Assembly: GCA_025024175.1 (NCBI GenBank)
Contig: QCXZ01000137.1
Coordinates: forward strand, 79,794,680-79,858,679
Reading direction: 5' to 3'
Source of the DNA: Rhyzopertha dominica
Taxonomy: Eukaryota > Arthropoda > Insecta > Coleoptera > Bostrichidae
DNA: 64,000 nucleotides
The notes beneath the pieces are model-generated. The model saw only the letters and a program-made list of their open reading frames with translations. It ran no database searches and was not told the origin of the DNA. Of the stretch, positions 1-12,949 are shown one piece after another (within the stretch, counting starts at the first letter, position 1; each line of letters starts with the position of its first letter). Position numbers and translations under genes: made by a program.

Positions 1-879
1 AATTTTTTTTAATTAAGCGCTTACTTGAAAAAGAGGTTTTGCCACGAGCATTCTTGTCAAAAAAATGTTATACTATCTTGGTCGTACCAAAGGACTGTTT
101 AATTAATAATAACCCCTTAAAAATTACTTGAAACAAAATAAACAAGATTATCTGTTTCTAATCTGCACTCAAAAATGATGGTTCTCCGAGACGAGATTTT
201 TTAAATACTTCATAAATGGTGGGGGTTCTGATCCTCTATACACTCTATAAAAGAAGACATTTTGTTGCTAATCCTAAATTATTTCTTTTCTCTCTATCTA
301 GTTGTTTTATTTTACTAAAACAAGTGCCTATTGGAAGCTGCTTACTGTACTCGATCATGTTAATTTTGTCGAAGCTCTACATAAATAAATAACCTTATAT
401 ATATTTTTTTCAAATAGATGTCTTTTTGTAAATCCCTAGAGTAATACCATAGAAAAAATACGTTAGAACGCTACAAACCTTAGTTGTTAAATGTGAAATT
501 TACAAGAGTGTCAAGGAGATGCAACAGGCAAAGAAAATTAAATTATTACATACACACCCATTTGCATGAAATTGACTTTAAAATAACAAGCTGAGGTGCT
601 TGGTTGGTAAATAAAAGTAAATCAGAATCATATCTAAGGGTGCTACCACGCTACTAACAGTATTCAATAACAGAGCACACAATGTATTAGTATAAAGTTT
701 GTCTATATCCCATCGTCATAAATTGGGTATTTGCCATGTATTTATATTTTATTAAAATGCATATTAATAGGTAGCATCTAATCCACAAAACAGCTGTGAC
801 AGCTTATAAATTCGAAAATATTGATCGTAAGGTGTATTTTTAATATTAAAAATGTGAATATTTAAAGGGACCGCCAAAA

Positions 880-1110
880 CGCGAACATATTGGCCGTGAC
901 GTCAGGTGTCTTGTAAATGGCTGCTTGTTTACATCTGGGGTCAGCACGTCACGCGTCAGCCCATCAATTTATCAGTTTGTTGTTTGCGTTCATTTTGTGA
1001 CAAGCGAATTAAAATACGCCAAGAAAAAGTGAAATACTTATGNGTTATGACTTCTGAAGGCATGTTCATTGTTATGGAATTTGTGTACAGCGACGAGCGG
1101 TAACGTAGCA
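880..1110. promoter_or_regulatory. Promoter-like island with a perfect CRE
   Basis: A locally GC-richer patch in AT-rich DNA contains the palindromic CRE octamer TGACGTCA at 897-904. It is followed on the plus strand by a sequence that reads like an insect 5' UTR and an ATG near 1048 that opens a short frame, with a possible donor (GAGCG|GTAACG) near 1101. No protein family is recognisable, and there is an N at about 1042. It could be an enhancer or alternative promoter of the Pka-C1 locus, or the first exon of a plus-strand gene whose remainder is not visible. Function is inference. Confidence 0.35.
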
Positions 1111-4100
1111 TTGATAATTTGATCACAGTGGGTTGTTGGAAACGTACTATTTGTAAACATAAAAATGTAAGAATCAAAAATGTACCCTAAACTTGACATT
1201 TATTTTAGAAGTCAGAATAAATATAAATTGCCATTTATTTTCGGGGCTCTTGCGGCTCGTTTTCGGTCTGGCTAACAGTTGAATATATGGGGAACAACGT
1301 CGTTCTTTATTATAACATTTCCCTCTATCAACTTGAAACGCATATAATTTTTCATATCCTCTTCAAGCCATAACAAAATGGAAACTGAATGGTAAACACT
1401 TATAACCCCAAAAAGAATAATAAAACTTGCGGTAAGAATTAAGATGATCTTCACAACAGAAAAACAAACTTTGTGATTTCGGCATAACACGTCTAGGGGC
1501 CTTAAACAAAAAAGTTAGACCAACTATTTGATGTGACTTTCACAACTTCTTCTTTGATAGTTTGTATGTTGCTATCACTAAATTTTGGTGCAGTATTTTG
1601 CCTCCTTACATGACTCTTTAAGTTCGTGCCCAATAATTTCAATTGGAATAAACATACAAGATACGGTGGTTGCCATAAAAGTGTATATCCATGGTCTTTA
1701 TTCAAACTATCAATTCGGAAGAACCTCCACGAATTGTTTCTTTGTATAAAATTCCTCAAAACTAAGTCATGTTTTAAAAGAAAATCTTAGATTGCTTCTT
1801 TATTTGAAGACGTATTTGGATTTTTTAAATCTAAGAAGAATAAGACGAATTGTCTACTACAATTACTGCATTGGCCGGAAGTTTTGTCAGCAGTTCATTC
1901 TCAAACCAATTTTCAAAAACTTCTGCCGTCATACTTTCATGATAATCAACCTTTTTTTCTAAATCTGACACAGCACAGGAAAGGATTAGAAGAGATTCAA
2001 TAGGTTCAAATATTTTAGAGAAAGTTTGCCGGTGTATTTTCAGGAATTAAAAGCTCTTTGGGCACATTTTCTTAGAACGTCATTAAAAAAAGTTGTAATT
2101 AAATCTGTTCAAATAGATAAAAATTGACAGACACCGTGTATAATAAACATGCAATAAAAACTGGACGTTATACCCATCTCAAAAATAGAAAATAATTAAG
2201 TGTTACCCAACGAATTCATAGCAGGAAAATCAGCAAGTAATGAAACTGTAATTAGCGAAGGTATAAGACGTCAAGTTAATGGTTTTAACGCCTCATAGTA
2301 TTTTGCAATTAAATCAGGGTCGACACACAAAAACTCCGTCGTGACAATTTTAAATAGCGTTATTACTCATGGACCTGCACCATTCACGATGCAGCTGTAG
2401 TGGCAATAGCACAATGTATCGTTTAACAGATGTCAAGGTTAAAAAGTCAATGAACAAAAAGTTTTCACTGTACTGCTGTCACGCATTTTAACGATAATTT
2501 CCTAATTATATTTGATCTGCAAATAAGAATTACATGGTACACAAAGACATTAATTTCTGCACTAGATACAGCAAACTATAGTGTTTAAAGCTTTATTGGA
2601 ACTGGTGTTAACTAGATAATCCTCCTTTAACCAGTACTGGCTGACAGAGTACTTTTCCTGGTTGTGAGGTTCGAAATTTCCCTGGCGGTGGAAAATAGTA
2701 CACGTTCTTAACCGTGGAATAATGAAAGGTAGTATTACAAATAAATGCAGTGAGCAATTTCAGATTGTGAATTTTTCGTTGCAAAACAAATGAAAACAAC
2801 ACGGTAAAAAAAAGAAACACGTGGCTATGGCATACAGTATTCATTAACAAAAAATTATCTATTGACACTGCATAATTTTTAGGTGTATTTTGTTCCGTTG
2901 CTCTTTTATAAACAGCATCCCATTCAACGTTTGTGCATTTACAAGCAAGTCATTATTACAAAAAACAAAAAAAATAGCAAAAAAATCTCTGCAAGTACGA
3001 ATTTTCTGTAAAATACTGAAGAACCATTACAGTTGATTATGTATTTATTTTGGTGAAAGTGATGGTGAACTCACCATAAAACTTAAAAAGGCCTAAATTC
3101 CTTCACAACATCATTTGTAACTTATAAATCTTCATCACATGAAATACGCAGTCAACAATATTTGTATCCTAAGTAATTTTTTCTTTAGCATTGAATCTAC
3201 TAGTGCTATAAAAAAGGTGTACCTTAATTATCTATTTCATTTCTGATTTTCATAAAAGGCGGATAATATTTAAAAAATGAAACTCAAAAAAGACAAACTA
3301 AGTTTTGTTTTTATCTACAAGTGACATCTTTAAATAGCTCACTCATTTTTACATCCGCAGAGGATGAACGTTGTCTTGCTTTGAATTATTTGATGTATTT
3401 GCTTTTAATAATAAACTACAGAAAAGAAATGCTATGCAAACAGACAGAAACTTCGCTTTTGAGTAGAAAATAGATTAACCTTTGTATTTCGTTAAATATC
3501 TACAAAACTGCTCATTGCTTATCTCAAATACAAAGACTTTCTATTGTATCAGATTAAGTTTCTCTTATTTATTAATAGCGGCTTAAAAATTATAAGCAGT
3601 TTTCTTAGTTTATAACAATTTTATGAAAAAAAAGCCAAATCCGAATTGATGGTGTGCCATGGAAACAATAACGATTGTTTTAATAAAATTCCTAACTGCT
3701 GTCAACACGGTTATGTCACAGCTATTAATGAAGAACCTGTGACACATTTCAAGGCAAATATCCTCATACATCACGACGAAGAACTGATACTATTTGAAGC
3801 CTTATTGGTAACTGTCAAAACTTCGGGCAGTTTATGCCGAAAACTACAGGAACCGGACCTCAGGTAGGGTAAAATAAGGAAACAATGCTGGTAAGATACT
3901 GCTCACAATATCTTAAAAATCACAGGTTTAGGTCTTTTTTATATCAACAAGTTCAGGGTTCAGATTTCTTTTACACAGCTATTAATTTTGCGAGGTTATT
4001 ACACTAAAAATACAAGATTTTTTTGGACTAATATTATTTGGAGCAATGAGTCAATTAAATTTATATTAGGCAAATGCAGACAGAAATTTACTGTTTTTCC

Positions 4101-4499
4101 TTTTGAATATTAACAAAAAATCAAAAATGTAACTACTATACTGTAAAATAATGTTTCACAACTTTAAAAACCTTCCAAATTTCCCAGATACATCTAACTA
4201 CAGGTTTTCGTCATACACCCTGTATTGGGAAAGTGCTTTCACATTTAAATACTGTCCTAGATATGACTAGTGAGTACAACATTTAATATTGTCGACAAAG
4301 CAATTTTTGTAAGTGAACCAATGTCAAAACATGCTTATTAGTTTGTATTTGCAATATCTTGACTGCCCAAAAAAATATGATGCCGTTGTAGTTCATCGCA
4401 CAACTTAGAATAGTTAATTAAGCAACTTCTAAGAAAAATGATATTTAAATTCCCTACACAAACATTTTGATAAAAATTAATTTTTTTATCTTACACTAA

Positions 4500-4900
4500 A
4501 TGTTAGCAAATCTAAGGTTATTACTTTTAGTCGATGTCATATTCCTATACTGCATAATTATAGTGCGAAAACGTTACATAGAATATGTTACAAAAAGAAA
4601 AGATTTGGAAGTTATTTTTGACAGTTACTTAACTTTCGGAAATCACATTGACAAGATCATAAACAAAAAGCTATTCTATGTTAGGATTTACTAAACATGT
4701 ACTTGATTTGAAAGCTTTGAAAACTTATTTCTTTATGTAACAATTTAAGGGAACTGTAATGCAATTTCTGGAAGGATACCTCCTATATGTTGTGTATTAA
4801 AAAATTGAAAAAGTCCAGGCAAAATTTGAGAAATATTCATTATTTAAATTTAATATTAATTATGATATGTTGTGACATACTGCTAAATTTTGCAATTTAA
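4500..4900 (+). mobile_element. Degraded non-LTR retrotransposon (LINE) fragment
   Basis: The plus strand encodes KDLEVIFDSYLTFGNHIDKI, which matches the segment just downstream of the reverse transcriptase core in Jockey/CR1-like LINEs (the 'DLGVxFDSxLxFxxHI' block). The following sequence continues the family pattern in shifted frames, with LDLKALKTYFF and IEKVQAKFEKY blocks. Stops and frameshifts are frequent, so this is a dead remnant without visible 5' or 3' ends. Confidence 0.6.
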
Positions 4901-6176
4901 CAATGAGTAAAAGTCCTCATATATAATTTCTAACTAATTCACTTTTATCACTTATTTAGTGACTTTCAAAAAAAAAAGTTACATTTACCTGCACAACAGG
5001 GATTGTAATTTTTAATTTAGCATAAAATAAAGAAAATATTCTGTAAAAATCATTGCCAATTGTAAATTGAAGCGTAATTATAAATAATGGAGCAAAAATA
5101 TGACGTTTCGTTAATGAATTCGTAAATATTGTTGTTTCTTTTTACTTGTTCTTACCTTAAACGGATTAAAAACAAATGAGATTAATGGTAACCCGTGAGT
5201 TTGATAAATATGTGTATTGCATATTTTAAAGCTTATTAACAAAAAAAAATACTAGGTATATTAGATACTTACTATAATCGAAATGACAATCAGTTCAACT
5301 GTACATAAAATTGTATTGCACAGTAAAATGATTATTGAAAATGCAGCTTTACCGATAGGGACTTTATCAGAAAAAGCACAGGAAAATAGAAATAGGCTAT
5401 TAGAGCTTCATATCTTTACATAGCAGAAAAATATCCCGTTGTGTTATTTTCAACAAAAGTTCATGTCTTCTGACCCCAAAATTGCCAAATTAACGCCAGA
5501 AGGCAAAACAAAAAATTTTGAACTTAGTGGATTGGATAAAAGTATGATAATTTCTTGTTTAAATTTACTGGATTTTTTTAACATTAAATACAGAAAATAA
5601 CCATTAGTTTATCGTTTAAAAATGCATGTCATTGCTATGCTATGTGCACAGCAACCCACTACAGATAGATCTATTTCGCTGTCATTATTGTTCATCAGTG
5701 TATTTATTTAGTATGTTAGCAGAAAAATAGAAGACAATGTCATCTGTCAGCAATGAACTGATATGATGACAAAGCCATCTAGCTGCCTAGTGGCCTGTAA
5801 TCTGACAATCGTTTGTAAAACTGTCTTGAGTAATTAAGCAAATGTAATTATGTTAGATAAGTATAAATTGATATTAATAAAGAGTTTAAGTGTAAATATG
5901 TTCCCTTCTCTCACTGTAGTCTTCAATTATCTACTCATCATAAAACAAATAAGCATTAAGAAATTTAGTACTGTTTTTCTCAGGCTACTTGCCCCACTGC
6001 ACTGTATTAGCACAATTAGAATTTATGCCTGATTTTTATATCTCATATTTTTCATCTTAGTCTGGGCAGATTTAAAATGAGTATTTTATACCACAATATT
6101 TTGTAGCATCTTAGCAGAAAGGCTTATCCAAATGGATAAATAAATAAAAATCAAAAACCGATGAAGCTCAACTCAC

Positions 6177-7062
6177 CTTTGATGTCATTAACTCCCGCCT
6201 TCAAGTTGCCATACCTCTTCGTCAGATCTACCTGCAGCAGGTTCCTCAGCAGGTCCTTGAGATCAGATCCGAAATGCGAGGGAAACCTAACCTTGCCCGA
6301 GACGATCTTTTCGTATATCTGTATGGGCTGGTCCGCGAAGAACGGCGGATACCCAGCGGCCATTTCGTAAACGAGCACACCGAGCGCCCACCAGTCGACC
6401 GCCTTGTTGTAGCCCTTGCTGAGGATGATCTCGGGGGCCAGGTACTCGGGGGTGCCGCACAGCGTCCAGGTGCGGCCCTTGACGCGCTTGGCGAACCCGA
6501 AATCCGTCACCTTCAGGTAGCCCTGCGAGTCTATCAGCAAGTTTTCCGGTTTCAGATCTCGGTAAATCAGATCCAGGTAGTGGAGGTACTCGAAGGCGAG
6601 CACTATTTGGGCAGCGTAAAAGCGCGAATGGGGCTCGGAGAAGCGGCCCACCTTGCGGAGATGGGAGAACATCTCACCGCCCGGCACGTATTCTAACACC
6701 ATGTACAGGTTTGAATTGTCCTTAAAGTGAAACTTGAGGCTGACGAGGAACGGGAAGCTGATCGCCTGCAGGATGCGCTTCTCGTTGAGGGTGTGCTCCA
6801 CCTGCTTCAGCTTGACCACCTTTTGTTTGTCGAGGATCTTCATCGCGTAGTACTCCTTCGTCGGCTTGTGCTGGACGATCATCACCCTACCGAAGGATCC
6901 CGTCCCGAGCGTCTTGATCCTGTCGAAGTCGTCCAGGCCCGCTGTGTTCGTCGGGTTCTTCTTCCACTTCTCCTCGAAGTCCTCCTTGGCCTGGTCGAGA
7001 AACTCCTTGACGCTCTCGGCGGAGTCGACCTTTTTGTTCGCCGTAGCGGCATTGTTGCCCAT
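6177..7062 (-). CDS. Pka-C1: cAMP-dependent protein kinase catalytic subunit, main exon
   Basis: Serine/threonine kinase of the cAMP pathway; held inactive by regulatory subunits and released by cAMP. The exon encodes residues 1-295, almost identical to insect Pka-C1. Visible are an N-terminal MGNNAA (myristoylation-type glycine), the glycine loop LGTGSFGRV, the VAIK-equivalent YAMKILDK, catalytic loop [13 protein letters not shown] motif, activation loop [14 protein letters not shown] with the phosphorylatable Thr, and the [15 protein letters not shown] helix. The ATG at 7062 is chosen because it gives MGNN; the open frame extends three codons further only through a GTG. The exon ends at a GTGAGT donor after one base of the codon following ...GVNDIK (phase 1). 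The last ~55 residues, with the FDDYEEE and FAEF-type tail, are on another exon not in the window. No internal defects are seen. Confidence 0.97.
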
Positions 7063-7560
7063 GGTTTGCACTTGTAAACCTTCCAGGGCTCCTAGTTAAT
7101 TTGTTCTCTACCCGACAAGGATGTCACACACTAGCACAGAAAAAAATTAGTCCTGTGTCAACACCGGGCCGACGAAACCATTCTGCTATTGTTCGTGGTC
7201 TCTTCGGGGAGGCTGGGTTAGACGCACATCNCGGATCACAGCCACCGTTCGNTGGCACCGTCGCCGTCGGCAAAAATACACAATTACAAAGGTGGAAGTC
7301 GTGAAGCACAGTTAAAAATGGCTACCGTGCTGTGCCAGGTTCGTCCGTAGCTCTGCGCCGCACCAAATTCTACAGGGGGCGAGCGCATCGACCGGTTTAT
7401 GGTCCACCGAACAGAGGGCACCGCCTGCCCGACGGTGCACGTTGGGATGCCCACACTCCAGGTGCGGACTCACGCGGTACTTGTTGCAGTGGATGCATAA
7501 CGACGCAGAGCTTAATCGATTTTATACTCAAAGTCAGCATTTACAAGACCAAATAACGAC
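7063..7560 (-). promoter_or_regulatory. 5' UTR and promoter region of Pka-C1
   Basis: GC-rich stretch upstream of the Pka-C1 ATG, unlike the AT-rich DNA on both sides and rich in CG dinucleotides. TAACTAG|GAGCCC on the minus strand near 7094 could be a 3' splice site placing the true 5' UTR exon further upstream, but the pyrimidine tract is poor, so continuity is equally possible. Two N bases fall here (about 7231 and 7252). The short open frames on both strands resemble no protein. Confidence 0.5.
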
Positions 7561-10029
7561 AAACGAAGCAATTTGTTGCGTTCTGGTATTATATAAATTG
7601 ACCGGCCATATAAAGAACTGAGCAAACATTTGCAAATGAGACAAAAACGAACGGAGCATCAAAATTCAAGAAGACTGTAGGATACTCGGGACTGACATGC
7701 TTATTTAATAATTATTGATACCCTTGTCTAGAATCCCTATCCTAATGATCACTATAACAGTATAAGAAACGTTGTTGTTTGTATGCACAGAAAACCTAGT
7801 TCTATTTAATTCAGACATTGTAGGTATGCCCCCAAACCCACAATCAGAAATTGAGGGGCGTAAGATCAGGTGAACAATCAGGGCACTCAAAAGGTCCGGA
7901 TGTTTACCTACTTCCGAATTCAGTGTTCAACTAATCGGTTTTGTTTATTCTGGCCTTCTGTGTTGAAATCCCATAATACCCTGTTGATAAAATACTCTAT
8001 TTAAATCCGCCAAAAGTAATTCATCCTAAACAGTTTTAAAAATTTTCGTTTAATTAAGTATGATATTTTTCTTGATGTAGACAACCATGTAATGAAAAAT
8101 GGTCCACTTAGCCCCTTTAATTTTAAATGCATGCGCGTCTGTAATGATGTAAATATTATAACTTATGAATGAATATTGATTATTGAATAATAATTAAACC
8201 AAGGAATTCAGTTTATTACGGTATATCCCTGCTAATGTGTTTCCCGCCCTTGTACAGTTTTATAAACCTGTTAAATGAGCTTGTAATAGATTAACTCTTA
8301 ATAAAGTGAATGCAATATAAGTACCTAGATATATCAGACCACTATATTACAAATAAATTGTATTAAGGTGTCTGTCTGATATTTAGATGACCACATCTGT
8401 TGGCTAACACCTAGAAAAAACGCATATATGTTTTAAACAATATAAGAGTATTTATATAAATATTTTTAAACTATCTAAATAACACCAATAGATAAATAAA
8501 TTCAGATCACATGTTTCTTGATTAGGATGAAAATAAAACAAACCACATGCATTCACGTTATTTCATTATAATATCCGAATAGAGAAAACCAGTAAGTATG
8601 GGTACCTATAATTATTTTAAAAACGTTGCAGAAGAAGTCATTTATAGATAGATATATGACTATAAATGAATAAATTAATAAGATTTGCCACAATCTATGT
8701 TGTTTTCACTGTCAAAATGTGTACCTAAGAATTTATTTAACTATGTATTTCGACAGGATAACTGTACCTATGGGTCTTTAAACTCGTTAAATTTTTTACA
8801 TAATTTGTTAGAGCAGCGGTATTTTAAAATCTTGGTAGCGCGTGGCGACACCTAACTTCTGACGACAGCGAAAGTACCTAACAATTTCTTGTAGCAGAGA
8901 ACAGATTTCTTTATCTATAGCAGAGATCATCAATAATATCGACTTAATTGAAATTATCAATATTTATTTTCGATATACTGATGATATTACTTATTATTAT
9001 ATTGATTAATATGGATAACATTAAAAATGTGAATACTACGATATCGAAATGGCAAATAATTTCGAAAATATCTATAAAATCCTTGACTATACCTACCTAC
9101 CTATATAGTGTCGATATTCCATATAAAATTTTTAAATATCGACACCCTATAAGTAGGTACCCTTTTGATCCTTTGTATTGTTAAACCTGTGGATCTGAAG
9201 ATTTAGAACCTAAAACATGTAACGTGAAATTCAGTAATAAAATATATCTAGGTTGTACAACATGCCCTTACAATAGTTTCATGGCATTGCTCTCCACCCT
9301 CAAATAACGTCATTTTCTACTTGTAACTATGACGTTAACTTTGTGTTGATGTCATCGTTATTAATAAAAAGTACCATATCATTATGTTTCCCTTTAATTA
9401 AAGTCTTGTTACATGGAGCATTTCACAAAATTTTAAAAATACATAGGTAGGTGTGTCGTTAAGCAGGAATCTGCGAAAATACACTGTTGTATACGTGGAT
9501 AAACCTACATAATAATCGTGCCTACTATTTTGGGCTTTTAATGATGATAATTGTATACTAAATAACTACTGCTGTTGTACAACATTTTGGAAGCATTCAG
9601 TAATAAAGATTTATGAACAGTTGCATTCTGTATTTCTATATCAAAAGCATTAATATGAAAACGAGGTCGTATAATTCACTTTGAGCTGACATTTATATGA
9701 GTGCGACAAATCACGATTTATTTTTAAATCTTTGTTTGCATTTGCTCAACGAATACGAAAACGAAGCCAGAGCATACAATGCAAAAAGGTCTAGTTCGCA
9801 TAACATGAACTTAGCTCTTTTTTTATTAACAAATTGCAACAAAAATGTAACAAAACCGCCAGTAACTTAAAAAAAATCGTACTGGGAAAACCCGGCGGCA
9901 TTCAGGATAACTTGAAACCGCCATTATCTACTTGGCCGAATATTTACTTTTCAGATTAGTAGAATTAATCTAACCATCAAAAATAAAAATTAAGGCTGGA
10001 GGAGTTTTATTATAACTTGTATACAGATC
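7561..10029. other. Intergenic DNA between divergent Pka-C1 and prothymosin-like gene
   Basis: About 2.5 kb of AT-rich DNA with no supportable gene. It contains a small inverted repeat at 9108-9145 and short TACC tandem runs near 9090. The 78-codon frame at 8948-9184 is low-complexity (Ile, Asn, Lys) and runs through the hairpin, so it is not called. Confidence 0.6.
9108..9145. repeat. Perfect 11-bp inverted repeat (hairpin)
   Basis: GTGTCGATATT at 9108-9118 is matched exactly by its reverse complement AATATCGACAC at 9135-9145, with a 16-nt AT-rich loop. It sits in a stretch with repeated TCGATA-like words and could be the end or core of a short miniature element. No transposase is nearby. 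Confidence 0.6.
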
Positions 10030-10279
10030 GCACGAAACCTGAAATTTTCCGCGCCGACCCAGCCCGAATACAAACGATCGAATTCACCTTGTAATTCCGG
10101 CCAATTGGCGTGCGCGTCGCAACAACCGCCACTGCTATCTTTCTCGGAAAGCGCGCCGTTTCATTTCACCGGTAGAGTTGCTCTCGTTTGGTGTTTGGCA
10201 GCGTGGTCGCGTCATTTACTCTGTTTTCTCAGCTTTTTTGTGACAAGTTCGTCTCGAAAACAATCAAAACTTGATCAAA
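10030..10279 (+). promoter_or_regulatory. Promoter and 5' UTR of the prothymosin-like gene
   Basis: A GC-richer patch with several CG dinucleotides (GCGCGTCGC, GCGCGCCG) precedes the ATG at 10280. There is no clear TATA box, as is common for housekeeping genes. The ATG has a good insect context (CAAAATGGC). Confidence 0.5.
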
Positions 10280-11974
10280 ATGGCAGACAAAAAGTAAGTA
10301 TCCGTATTGCGAGTGTTCGCCCTGCGAATTTTCGGCGCTTGATGCGAAAGCGGGCCTCGGTGTTTTGGCGGCACGCTATCGGTAAGATGGCTGCTGTTGG
10401 ATATTCGGTAAAACGTGCTAAATTTGGAGTGCCGGCTGTTGAAAACCGACGAGTTTGGCAGCGCTAGCGGTGTACGCGGTGTTTGGATATGCTTTTTTAG
10501 AAACTTTACGATAAAATTTATAGGAAGTGATTAGCGCATGCGTGAGTGTGTAACAGGAAATACACCGTTTTTTAAACCTGCGCTTCCTTGGCTTTCGAAC
10601 CGTTAGCGCGGTATCGCTTTTGTCATCTTGCGTACCAAGCATAAAAGAAAATATGTAAACGTTGCGTGACTTAGCAGAGCATGAAAATTCTTTCATCTGA
10701 CACTCGCACATCCCACTCGAAAACATTCGCTTAGCAGGCGATTTTTTTTTAAACTGAACGTAAATAGGACAGTCTGGGGAACATTAATTCGGATTTTCTA
10801 ATTTGAAATACGTTTTGGGGCTAACAGACTTCACACTTCGTTACACCTCAGACATGGAATTTAACCGAGTGCTTTCTGTGATTGACAGGGAAGAAGTAGC
10901 CGTTGATGTCGAAAAGGAGGTAGCGGAAGTACCAGAGGCCAAGAAGCCTGTTGTCGAGGAGAAAGAGAAGCCCGAAAATGGTGCTGCTGCCGCTGAGAAT
11001 GGTGACGCTGTCGAAGATGCTGAAGAGGCCAAAGAGGAAGAGAAGAACGGTGATGATTCAACAGGTAATTGCGAGGGTAATTGTTTTGAACAAATTATTG
11101 ACGTAAGAAGCTTTGGAAGCTTAAAATTGAAGCTCTTGACAAGTTTTTAAATTCTGTAAAAGCATTTGACAATCAATAAAACATATCGTAAAAGCATTAA
11201 TTGTAGTAAGTAAGTACTTCTGACGTAAATTATTGATAAAATCATTTATGGGTGCAAATTTCTTGTTGTATCTCCATTACGAATAAATCGACTAAGGATG
11301 CTAAACAAATGATTCGTTAGCATCCCTGTTGTTGCCGGCGAATTCGAACTTTTAAGGATTGCCAATAGATGGTACACATGTCATGTATATAATTTTTGAA
11401 TAAGTTAAGTACAATGTGACGCAATTTCCTCTTTAGCGGTTAAACATTAGGTAACAATTAAGAAGCTATGTACTACCACATATTTGTTTATATGTCTGCT
11501 CTGAGAGACTTTAAAATTTCACCAAATTGAATGTTAAAACAATGAATTTGCTAAAACTCTATGATAAACTAAAAAACACTTAAAAGTTAAATGACGTTGC
11601 ACAGTATTTAATTTTAAAAATCGAGCACCTAATTTTATCTGTGTTGTAACTGTTGTGAGCATATTGAAAGTTGCATAATTAATAAAATGTGTTTCACTCT
11701 GAATAAAATGATAAAAAAAGAGCAAATCAAACGGATGAAATGAAGTTTGTGCTTGTAGTTTGTGAAATTTGACTTAAAATTATCAAAAAAATTTTTAACT
11801 TGAACCATTTCATGTCTCGTTACAGACGGCAAAGTCTGCAGCATAAAGAGAAAATCGACAGGCGGCGCGGGAGATGCCCCCGAAGAAACCCCAGCCGAAG
11901 GTGTAACACCCGAGAAGAAGGCCAAACTAGACGTCTCCGCCGAGCCGAAAGACGAGGCAGAGGCGACAGCTTAA
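10280..11974 (+). CDS. Prothymosin-alpha-like acidic nuclear protein
   Basis: Three exons, 10280-10293, 10889-11064 and 11826-11974, join in phase to 113 codons (112 aa plus stop). All splice sites are GT-AG (AAAAA|GTAAGT, ACAG|GTAATT). The protein starts MADKKEEVAVDVEKEV, is dominated by Glu, Ala, Lys and Pro, holds two ENG-type motifs (KPENGAAAAENGD), and ends in two basic clusters, SIKRKS and TPEKKAKLD, the second a likely nuclear localisation signal. It is predicted to be intrinsically disordered with no domain. Length, acidity, ENG motifs and C-terminal KKxK signal fit prothymosin alpha, a chromatin and histone-H1-binding disordered protein in animals. Orthology is inferred from composition and could be mistaken for another low-complexity nuclear protein. 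The tiny 14-nt first coding exon is too short for simple gene finders. Confidence 0.8.
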
Positions 11975-12949
11975 AATTATTCCTCGTCTAGATTTAAGTT
12001 GTCTACAGTTTAACTTTAAGTTGATAATAGTACGTGTTGTCCGGACAGAAGAAATTTTTAAATTCAACATGACACATAATAATTGCATTTATTTTATACA
12101 TTAATTGTAGAGGGGTGGCCGCCGGCCTTTTCCTGTTGACAGGAAGGTGTAAATTTCGTTGGCCGGCGGTCTCGCATATATTTGTGTACTTATTCGTCTC
12201 GTGCTGTAAGATACTGGTGCGTTTCTTTTGTTCTCTCGGAGAATCTCCCCGGAGTCTGCTCTGCCATTACCTCACTCCACTTGAGTCTGTGTTCATATCA
12301 AAAGAATAACATAAAAAGAACTCGATGCATAAATTTTGTATGTCGCTTTGTTTTATACTAAAAATGCGTTAACGGGGTTATAGTAATTTCATTAATTGCC
12401 AATTGTCAGTATTTTAAAACCTGTAATAACAAGCGGTTAATTGCTGTATGGTACAAATAGTATGTGTTTTCATTGTAGTGGTATGGCAATGAAGAGTTAG
12501 TTTCCATTTTTGCTGTGTTTTATTTCTTGTTCCTTTTCCCTAGTGTATATCGCATAATGTTCAGTTTTTTTCTACCTTAAATGAGACATATTTAGAAACG
12601 CAGGTAAGTCATTAGTTTAGATATTTTTTGCACCAAATGCGAACAAAGGGCACGGTAGTGTAATTTTTGTCTTTCAGAAATGACAGGAAAAATTTAAGAT
12701 GTANCTGCATTTTGGATATAAATTTTGTAAGATGTTACTGAACTGTTTATGAATAGGAAAAACAAAAATTTAGGTTGTGCATACATCAATAGAAAGAAAT
12801 TTTTTCTGATGAACTAACATATATAATTAATTGTAGAAACCTTTGCAGTTTTACGAGCCTAAATTAATCTGCCTTTTGGATTTAAAAAAAAAAGCAAATT
12901 TCAGTGATATATTCCTTTAATGTCACTAATTTTAATTATACAATACAAA

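Larger units (their letters stand above)
1..6176. other. Intron or 3' flank of Pka-C1, mostly non-coding
   Basis: AT-rich sequence with no sustained coding signal. The donor at 6176 (minus strand, AAAG|GTGAGT) opens an intron running into this stretch. I searched by eye on the minus strand for the missing Pka-C1 C-terminal exon (the IPRCKGPGDTSNFDDYEEE-type tail) and did not find it, so it probably lies beyond position 1. Recognisable contents are the promoter-like island near 880-1110, an unrecognised 73-codon open frame at 3646-3867 and a LINE relic near 4500-4900. Confidence 0.6.

Noticed and set aside
2620..2700. GGTTCGAAATTTCC resembling a tRNA T-loop
   Set aside because: No A box, acceptor stem or cloverleaf could be built around it.
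6274..7077. Plus-strand open frames of 116-140 codons opposite the Pka-C1 exon
   Set aside because: They are antisense shadows of a strongly constrained GC-rich kinase exon; their sequences match no family.
10105..10467. 120-codon plus-strand frame over the prothymosin-like first exon
   Set aside because: It reads in a different frame through the 5' UTR and intron 1; the MADKK start with exact splice phase explains the region better.
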